The notes under the pieces are model-generated. The model did not search any database, was not told the DNA's origin, and was given only the letters and a program-made list of their open reading frames with translations. A DNA stretch of 64,000 nt from positions 37,694-101,693 of the forward strand of contig DATHTO010000149.1 in the NCBI GenBank assembly GCA_035463115.1. Reading direction: 5' to 3'. The position numbers were made by a program, and so were the translations under genes. The DNA is from BPGL01 sp035463115. GTDB taxonomy: Bacteria; Actinomycetota; UBA4738; HRBIN12. This document shows positions 59,217 to 64,000 of the stretch, piece after piece. Within the stretch, counting starts at the first letter, position 1. The number at the start of each line of letters is the position of its first letter.

Positions 59217-59402
59217 TCAGCTGCCGCTGCGGAACACCTCGCCGACCGGCAGACCGGGGTCGGAGCCGTCCCGCGTCCCCGGACGCTCGTTGGCCCGATC
59301 CGGCGCGTCGCCGTCTGACGCCTCTGGACCCTCGCCCACGGCGAGCTCGTCCCCCGGATCCCGGTCCGAACGCCGGTCGCGGTCGTCGTCTCGTGTGCCC
59401 AT
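59217..59402 (-). CDS. Small acidic disordered protein
   Basis: 61 residues from ATG 59402, preceded by GGAAGGA 7 bases upstream. Composition is almost only Asp, Arg, Gly, Glu, Pro and Ser (DDDRDRRSDRDPGDE...), with no predicted structure. Codon usage and the ribosome-binding site make it plausible, but there is no motif. It could be a stress-type hydrophilic protein like its neighbour. Confidence 0.35.
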   Translation of the reverse strand: MGTRDDDRDRRSDRDPGDELAVGEGPEASDGDAPDRANERPGTRDGSDPGLPVGEVFRSGS

Positions 59403-59486
59403 GGACCGGTCCTTCCCGTCGGGGCGTCGGCACACGCACGACGATCGGGAGGTTGGGAACGATACGCGGGAGGGTAGAGGGTCCAC

Positions 59487-59999
59487 ATGCCCGATGAACG
59501 AACCGTGCGCCCCGAGCACGCGTCCGGTGTCCCGTCGACCGCGAGCGACGGAACGCCGCAGGCGCCGACCGAGGCCGTCGGCGGCTTCGAGACGGCGAAC
59601 GACCCGACGGGCGGCGCGACGTGGATCCGGCGCCGGTTCCGCCTGCCGAGCGCCGACGGCGCGGCTGAGGCGCTCGACGCGGTCCTCGTCGTCCCTGGCG
59701 TGGCGCGGGCTTCGCTCGAGCAGGGCGCACGTGAGCTCGTCGCCGACATCGAGCCCGGTGTCGTGTCCGACGACGAGCTGGCCGCCGCGATCGGCCGCGG
59801 GGGCATCGAGCCGGAGGGCTGGTCCGACGAGCGGGTCCCTCCACCGGCGGAGGACGAGCGACGTGGCCGGGCCGAGCGCGGTTCGAGGGACCCGGACGCC
59901 GACGACATCGTCGAGGAGGAGAGCGAGGACTCCTTCCCGGCGAGCGACGCTCCGTCGTCGTGGGCGCGATCGGGCGACGACGACGCGCAGACGCCGTAG
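59487..59999 (+). CDS. Acidic protein with HMA-like domain and SFPASD motif
   Basis: 170 residues. A central segment (TWIRRRFRLPSADGAAEALD to AIGRGG, about 46-110) folds like a heavy-metal-associated ferredoxin-like domain, but the Cys-x2-Cys is absent. The C-terminus contains EEESEDSFPASDAPSSWA, a short conserved motif seen at the ends of many small bacterial proteins with no known role. The flanks are Asp/Glu/Arg-rich. The HAD phosphatase starts 11 bases downstream. Confidence 0.6.
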   Translation: MPDERTVRPEHASGVPSTASDGTPQAPTEAVGGFETANDPTGGATWIRRRFRLPSADGAAEALDAVLVVPGVARASLEQGARELVADIEPGVVSDDELAAAIGRGGIEPEGWSDERVPPPAEDERRGRAERGSRDPDADDIVEEESEDSFPASDAPSSWARSGDDDAQTP

Positions 60000-60010
60000 C
60001 CAATGACGTC

Positions 60011-60688
60011 GTGACGGCCTTCGTGTTCGATCTCGACGGGACGCTCGTCGACAGCGTCTACCACCACGTCCTGGCGTGGCACGAGGCTCTCCGCGACGAC
60101 GGCATCGAGCTGTCGGTCTGGCGGATCCACCGCAAGATCGGGATGAGTGGCGGCCTGCTCGCGAACGCGCTGCTGCGCGAGACCGGCCGTCCGGTGTCGG
60201 ATCAGGACGCGGTGCGGCTCCGCCGCGCGCACGCCGACGGGTACGCGCGGCATCTGCCGAACATCCGGCCGCTTCCGGGAGCGGTCGACCTGCTTCGCCG
60301 GCTCACCGAGCTCGATGTCCGGTGGGCGATCGCGACGAGCGGGCACATCGAGAGCGCGGGCCCTACGCTCGAGCTGCTCGAGCTGCCCGACGGTGTCCCC
60401 GTCATCACCCGCGATCGCGTCCGCTGGGCGAAGCCGGACCCGGATCTGTTCCTCGCGGCGATCGAGCAGCTCGACGTCGCGGCGGAGGACGCCGTCGTGG
60501 TGGGCGACAGCGTGTGGGACCTCTTGGCGGCGCAGCGCGCGCGTGCGCTCGGCGTCGGCCTCCTCACGGGCGGGTACGGCGAGGACGAGCTGCAGCGGGC
60601 CGGCGCCTACCGCGTCTACGTCGATCCCGCTGACATGCTGGCCCACCTCGACGAGGTCGGGGTGCGACCTCCGCTCGACGGCGCCTGA
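60011..60688 (+). CDS. HAD-superfamily phosphatase (Cof/PGP-type)
   Basis: 225 residues from GTG 60011; longer upstream frames lack support. Motif I FDLDGTLVD (both Asp), motif II TSGH (Thr), Lys in WAKPDPDLF, motif IV VVGDSVWDLLAA. The cap has about 60 residues, class I alpha-helical (KIGMSGGLLANALLRE). Typical of beta-phosphoglucomutase/phosphoglycolate phosphatase-like enzymes. Phosphate-ester hydrolysis; substrate unknown. Confidence 0.9.
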   Translation: MTAFVFDLDGTLVDSVYHHVLAWHEALRDDGIELSVWRIHRKIGMSGGLLANALLRETGRPVSDQDAVRLRRAHADGYARHLPNIRPLPGAVDLLRRLTELDVRWAIATSGHIESAGPTLELLELPDGVPVITRDRVRWAKPDPDLFLAAIEQLDVAAEDAVVVGDSVWDLLAAQRARALGVGLLTGGYGEDELQRAGAYRVYVDPADMLAHLDEVGVRPPLDGA

Positions 60689-60766
60689 CAGGTCGACATC
60701 CGAGGTCGCGGGCCTGCGGAGGACCGGCGCTCCGATCCCGGAACCGCCTGGTGTCGCCGCGCGTCC

Positions 60767-61159
60767 TCAGTCCTGCTTGCGGGCGATGGCCTCGGCGAGC
60801 TCCTGCTTCGACATCGACGAGCGCCCGCGCACCCCGAGCGTGCGGGCGCGATCGTACAGCTCGTCCTTCGTGTGGCCGCGGACGTCGACGCCGCCTGCCG
60901 TCCGGCCGCTCCCTCGCCGGGCGGCCTTGCCGCCCTCCGCCGCGCGGTCGTCGGAGGGACCCTTGCGGTCCTTCGGCTCCCAGCGGTCGCCGACCTTCTC
61001 GAACGAGTGCTTCAGGGCGGCGTACGCCGTCCGGTGCGCCCGCTCGCCCTCCCCGTAGCTCTCCACGGCGCTGTCGTGCGCCTTCTCGTACGTGCGTCGC
61101 GCCTTCGCGGGCGACCGCTCGACGGTGCCCGGCAGGTCGGAACCGCGATCCTTCGGCAT
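60767..61159 (-). CDS. chaB: ChaB-family protein with Rho-N/SAP-like C-terminus
   Basis: 130 residues from ATG 61159 after GGGAGG. The N-terminal ChaB domain is DLPGTVERSPAKARRTYEKA followed by HRTAYAALKHSFEKVGDRW, the exact family pattern. A basic Gly/Lys linker leads to TKDELYDRARTLGVRGRSSM and SKQELAEAIA, a Rho-N/SAP-like helical unit often fused to ChaB and implicated in nucleic-acid binding. The role is unclear; ChaB is linked to cation transport in E. coli. Confidence 0.85.
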   Translation of the reverse strand: MPKDRGSDLPGTVERSPAKARRTYEKAHDSAVESYGEGERAHRTAYAALKHSFEKVGDRWEPKDRKGPSDDRAAEGGKAARRGSGRTAGGVDVRGHTKDELYDRARTLGVRGRSSMSKQELAEAIARKQD

Positions 61160-61255
61160 CGCATCCTCCCGTTCGTCGTCGCGCCCCGCGGGTGGCGGGT
61201 ACTGGGGAACGCGCCTCGTGCGCGCCAGAGAAGGCCTACCCGGCGCGAGCCCGCC

Positions 61256-61756
61256 CTAGACGCGGAAGGCCTCGCGCCCGGCTTCGAGTCGGAACGGCTC
61301 GAGCGCGTCGTGCTGGACCTTCGCACGGCGGATCAGCTCGTCGAAATCGACCTCGGGGAGGCGATCGCCCAACCCGGCGAGGTCCCGCAGGGTCATCCAC
61401 AGCTGCGGCTTCCCGGCGAGGCCGATCGTCAACACGTCGAGCTCGATGAAGCGGCTGAGCGGCGAGTACGACGTCACGCGCCCGTTGAGCTTGAGCCGCG
61501 AGACCCGCTCACCGGCGACGGCGAGCGTTCCCTTGACGGGGCTGCGCGGCACCCCGAGCGCCGACATCATGCCTTCGAAGGTGCGGATGTCTTCGGCGAT
61601 CCCCTCGGCGACGCCGTGGAGGGCGTCGCCGAGGGGGGTGCCGGCGTTCTCGCGGTGGGCACGGCGGGCGAGCTCGCGATAGCCGATGCCGAGCGCGAGC
61701 TGATCGTTCATGAAGATCGCGAGCAGGTCGTTCGCTCGGGCCGTCGCGGTGCCCAC
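61256..61756 (-). CDS. Conserved protein, ferritin-like helical core
   Basis: 166 residues from GTG 61756. Two long helices (TARANDLLAIFMNDQLALGI, EGIAEDIRTFEGMMSALG) followed by LKLNGRVTSYSPLSRFIELD and DRLPEVDFDELIRRAKVQHD. The arrangement recalls actinobacterial proteins annotated as ferritin-like or hypothetical. Iron-ligand Glu/His residues are incomplete. It ends 96 bases upstream of ChaB in the same direction. Confidence 0.55.
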   Translation of the reverse strand: MGTATARANDLLAIFMNDQLALGIGYRELARRAHRENAGTPLGDALHGVAEGIAEDIRTFEGMMSALGVPRSPVKGTLAVAGERVSRLKLNGRVTSYSPLSRFIELDVLTIGLAGKPQLWMTLRDLAGLGDRLPEVDFDELIRRAKVQHDALEPFRLEAGREAFRV

Positions 61757-61776
61757 GCGGTGCGCCTCCCAGGTGG

Positions 61777-62238
61777 TCAGTCGTTCCGGAGCGTGCCGGT
61801 CCGCGACGTCCGCGTGTCACGGGTGCCGGCGAACGCGGTCGCGGCGAGCACGAGCCCGGTTCCGATGTGGAGCACGTGGTCGGGACCGTTCAGCGCGAGG
61901 ATGTTCGCCTCCCCGGACAGGAACGGTCCGACGACGCCGACCAGCAGGTACGTCGCCGCGATGATGCCCGCGATCGTGACGACCGCCCGGCGGCCGGCCA
62001 TGTAGGCGGCGACGAGGGCCAGCCCGATCGCGAGGTGGACGATGTTGTGCAGCGGGTTCACCTCGAAGATGCCGAGCAGCTCATCGCCGTTGTTGTCGGC
62101 GAAGCCGACGCCGTCGGTCACCGTGAACCCGAGCGCGCCGATCGCCAGGTACACCACGCCGAGCGTCAGCACCACGTAGTCGGGCCATCCTCGCTCCGCC
62201 GTGCGCCGATCGATCCGATCGTTGGCTCGTGTGTCCAT
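61777..62238 (-). CDS. DUF4383 membrane protein
   Basis: 153 residues from ATG 62238 with GGAAGGAG upstream. Four hydrophobic helices: YVVLTLGVVYLAIGALGFTV, the NPLHNIVHLAIGLALVAAYM block that defines DUF4383, VVTIAGIIAATYLLVGVVGP and LHIGTGLVLAATAFA. Unknown function; often near stress-response genes in actinobacteria. The two conserved His residues in the second and fourth helices are present. Confidence 0.85.
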   Translation of the reverse strand: MDTRANDRIDRRTAERGWPDYVVLTLGVVYLAIGALGFTVTDGVGFADNNGDELLGIFEVNPLHNIVHLAIGLALVAAYMAGRRAVVTIAGIIAATYLLVGVVGPFLSGEANILALNGPDHVLHIGTGLVLAATAFAGTRDTRTSRTGTLRND

Positions 62239-62413
62239 CTCCTTCCGCCCTCCCCGGGGTCGATGGAGCGCGCGCCGACGAGCGCTCCGCTGACGAGCGG
62301 ACTTCCCGTATGGCCGCTCCGGAAACCACCTGCGGAGACATCAGCGACGCCTCGGATCCGCGGGCCCCCGGCACGGCGGTTCACTGGATGGGCGCCTGGG
62401 TAGCGCCTCCGGC

Positions 62414-63376
62414 ATGCCCCTCGTCGGGATCCATGCTTCGCACGAGCAGCTGCCGCCCAGCGCCTTGCTCGCCGCGGTCGTGTCCGCGGAGGATGCCGGG
62501 TTCGGCGCGGCGATGTGCTCGGACCATCTGGCGCCGTGGAGCGAGCGGCAGGGGCATTCGGGGTTCGCGTGGTCGTGGCTCGGCGCGGCGATGCAGGCGA
62601 CCGGTCTGCCCTTCGGGGTCGTGTCGGCGCCGGGCCAGCGCTACCATCCCGCGATCCTCGCGCAGGCGATCGCGACGATCGGTGAGCTCTACCCGGGCCG
62701 GTTGTGGACGGCGCTCGGGTCCGGCGAGGCCTTGAACGAGCACGTCACCGGCGACCGATGGCCGGACAAGCCGACGCGTGATCGTCGCCTCCTGGAATGC
62801 GTCGAGGTGATCCGCGCGTTGCTGCGCGGCGAGGAAGTGACCCATCACGGTCTGATCGACGTCGATCGTGCGAAGCTCTGGAGCCTGCCCGCCGAGCAGC
62901 CGGAGCTCTTCGGCGCCGCCGTCTCCGCCGAGACCGCTCGCGTCGTCGGTGGATGGGCCGACGGACTCGTCACCGTCAACCAGCCCCTCGAAGCGCTCCG
63001 GCGGGTGGTGGACGCGTTCCGCGACGGCGGCGGCGAGGGCAAGCCGATCGCCGTCCAGGTGCACCTGTCGTGGGCGCAGGATGAGGCAACGGCGCTCGAC
63101 ATCGCGCACGAGCAATGGCGGACGAACGTGTTCGGAACCACACTGAACTGGAACCTCGAGCTACCGTCGCAGTTCGATGACGCGGCACGGTTCGTCGAGC
63201 CCGACGACGTGCGCGGATCCGTCATCGTGTCGTCGGACCTCGGCTACCACATCGACCGGCTGGGCGAGCTCGTCGACGTCGGCGCCGACATGATCTTCCT
63301 GCACCACGTCGGGCAGGAGCAGGAGGCGTTCATCGAGGCGTTCGCCGAAAAGGTGGTTCCGGAGGTCGCGTCGTGA
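62414..63376 (+). CDS. LLM-class flavin oxidoreductase, non-F420 type (TIGR03885-like)
   Basis: 320 residues from ATG 62414. Luciferase-like barrel: GIHASHEQLPPSALLAAVV, CSDHLAPWSERQG, GVVSAPGQRYHP and GSGEALNEHVTGDRWPDKPT. The lack of the usual F420 phosphate-binding residues and its position directly before a GH13 enzyme match the TIGR03885 group, annotated as probable non-F420 flavinoid oxidoreductases. The stop overlaps the next gene's start (GTGA). Substrate unknown. Confidence 0.88.
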   Translation: MPLVGIHASHEQLPPSALLAAVVSAEDAGFGAAMCSDHLAPWSERQGHSGFAWSWLGAAMQATGLPFGVVSAPGQRYHPAILAQAIATIGELYPGRLWTALGSGEALNEHVTGDRWPDKPTRDRRLLECVEVIRALLRGEEVTHHGLIDVDRAKLWSLPAEQPELFGAAVSAETARVVGGWADGLVTVNQPLEALRRVVDAFRDGGGEGKPIAVQVHLSWAQDEATALDIAHEQWRTNVFGTTLNWNLELPSQFDDAARFVEPDDVRGSVIVSSDLGYHIDRLGELVDVGADMIFLHHVGQEQEAFIEAFAEKVVPEVAS

Positions 63377-64000
63377 CGACGGCACGGACGAGCGACCTGT
63401 GGTGGAAGAACGCGGTGATCTACTGCCTCGACCCCGAGACGTTCCTCGACTGGAACGACGACGGGATCGGCGACCTCACGGGTCTCACCGAACGGGTGGA
63501 CTACCTCGCGGGGATCGGCGTGACGTGCCTGTGGTTGATGCCGTTCTACCCGTCGCCGAACCGCGACGACGGCTACGACATCACGGACTACTACGGCGTC
63601 GACGCGGCGCTCGGGTCGCTCGGCGACTTCGTCGCGCTCGTGCGAACGGCGAAGGACCGCGGGATGCGCGTGATCATCGATCTCGTCGTGAACCACACGT
63701 CCGATCGGCATCCGTGGTTCCGGGCGGCTCGTCGGTCGCGGGAGTCGCCGTTCCGCGACTTCTACGTGTGGCGTGACGAGCCGCCGGAAGACGCGAAGGC
63801 CGAGCCGGTCTTCCCCGCCGCGGAGGACTCGATCTGGTCCTTCGACGAGGGGGCGGGCCAGTGGTACCTGCATCACTTCTACGCGCATCAGCCGGATCTG
63901 AACTTCGCCAACCCCGACGTCCGTGAGGAGATCTCGAAGGTCGCCGGGTTCTGGCTGCAGCTCGGCGTCGACGGGTTCCGCGTCGACGCCGTGCCGTTCC
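63373..64000 (+). CDS. Trehalose synthase-like GH13 enzyme, 5' part
   Basis: About 209 residues before the window edge, GTG start overlapping the LLM oxidoreductase stop. GH13 conserved region I is DLVVNHTSDRHPWF and region II begins GFRVDAVPF, where the Asp after Val is the nucleophile. The start WWKNAVIYCLDPETFLDWND and FYPSPNRDDGYD match the TreS/isomaltulose-synthase type. It would isomerise maltose to trehalose or act on related disaccharides. Regions III and IV are outside the window. Confidence 0.85.
   Translation, partial: MTTARTSDLWWKNAVIYCLDPETFLDWNDDGIGDLTGLTERVDYLAGIGVTCLWLMPFYPSPNRDDGYDITDYYGVDAALGSLGDFVALVRTAKDRGMRVIIDLVVNHTSDRHPWFRAARRSRESPFRDFYVWRDEPPEDAKAEPVFPAAEDSIWSFDEGAGQWYLHHFYAHQPDLNFANPDVREEISKVAGFWLQLGVDGFRVDAVPF

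Overview
The window is about 70% G+C by eye. Its genes are densely packed, many start with GTG, and adjacent genes often share a GTGA or ATGA stop/start overlap. The gene content points to Actinomycetota: an Nei2-type glycosylase, a stand-alone LigD polymerase, LLM oxidoreductases, DUF4383 and DUF3096 membrane proteins, cyclase-STAND regulators and an OmpR/sensor-kinase pair. A high-GC Chloroflexota lineage cannot be excluded. I see no rRNA, tRNA, CRISPR array, insertion sequence, integrase or origin. This looks like chromosomal backbone with lineage-specific accessory genes. Two decayed genes are visible, a membrane sensor fragment near 11.1 kb and a GH16-like gene near 47.6 kb.

Region 1 (1-10.5 kb) is a divergent catabolic locus. 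Leftward run a branched-chain-amino-acid-type ABC importer (binding lipoprotein, LivF, LivH, a LivM-LivG fusion), an M20 carboxypeptidase-like hydrolase and a PLP amino-acid decarboxylase cut by the window edge. Rightward run an RpiR-type regulator, a glutamine-synthetase-like ligase and an amidohydrolase. The last two are the two halves of fungal FluG. Together they suggest import and breakdown of an amino-acid or amine conjugate.

Region 2 (10.5-23 kb) holds a DinB-like protein, secreted and ABM-like proteins, an Nei2 glycosylase and a homocysteine methyltransferase. Next come a response regulator and sensor kinase, followed by two Asp/His/Ser-rich exported proteins and two cupredoxin lipoproteins. 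I read this as an envelope metal-handling or redox module. A FAD fumarate-reductase-like protein and a DoxX-like membrane protein follow.

Region 3 (23-40 kb) contains three large class III nucleotide cyclase-ATPase-TPR regulators within 17 kb. Between them lie a membrane-anchored tandem AAA+ ATPase, two SDR enzymes, a sirtuin and small metabolic or secreted proteins.

Region 4 (40-50 kb) contains an aldo/keto reductase, a CopD/DUF2269-like membrane protein, an RCC1-like lipoprotein, a serine hydrolase, a GT4 glycosyltransferase, an M24 hydrolase with an altered metal site, a STAS protein, the decayed GH16-like gene, a LigD polymerase-Nudix pair and cold-shock protein.

Region 5 (50-64 kb) starts with a signalling cluster: a lone receiver, a double zinc finger, DUF3096, an RsbW-like ATPase with a changed N-box and a GGDEF-EAL protein. 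After it come a PNPOx-like protein, a LysA-fold decarboxylase without the usual Cys, a small mechanosensitive-like channel, a CYP152-type P450, ChaB, DUF4383 and a HAD phosphatase. The window ends in an LLM oxidoreductase overlapping the start of a trehalose-synthase-like GH13 gene.

No intergenic stretch over 300 bases is free of features except 47233-48030, which is mostly the GH16-like pseudogene. The gap 41541-41718 and those at 34335-34523, 45528-45639, 58234-58373 and 62239-62413 show nothing I can name.
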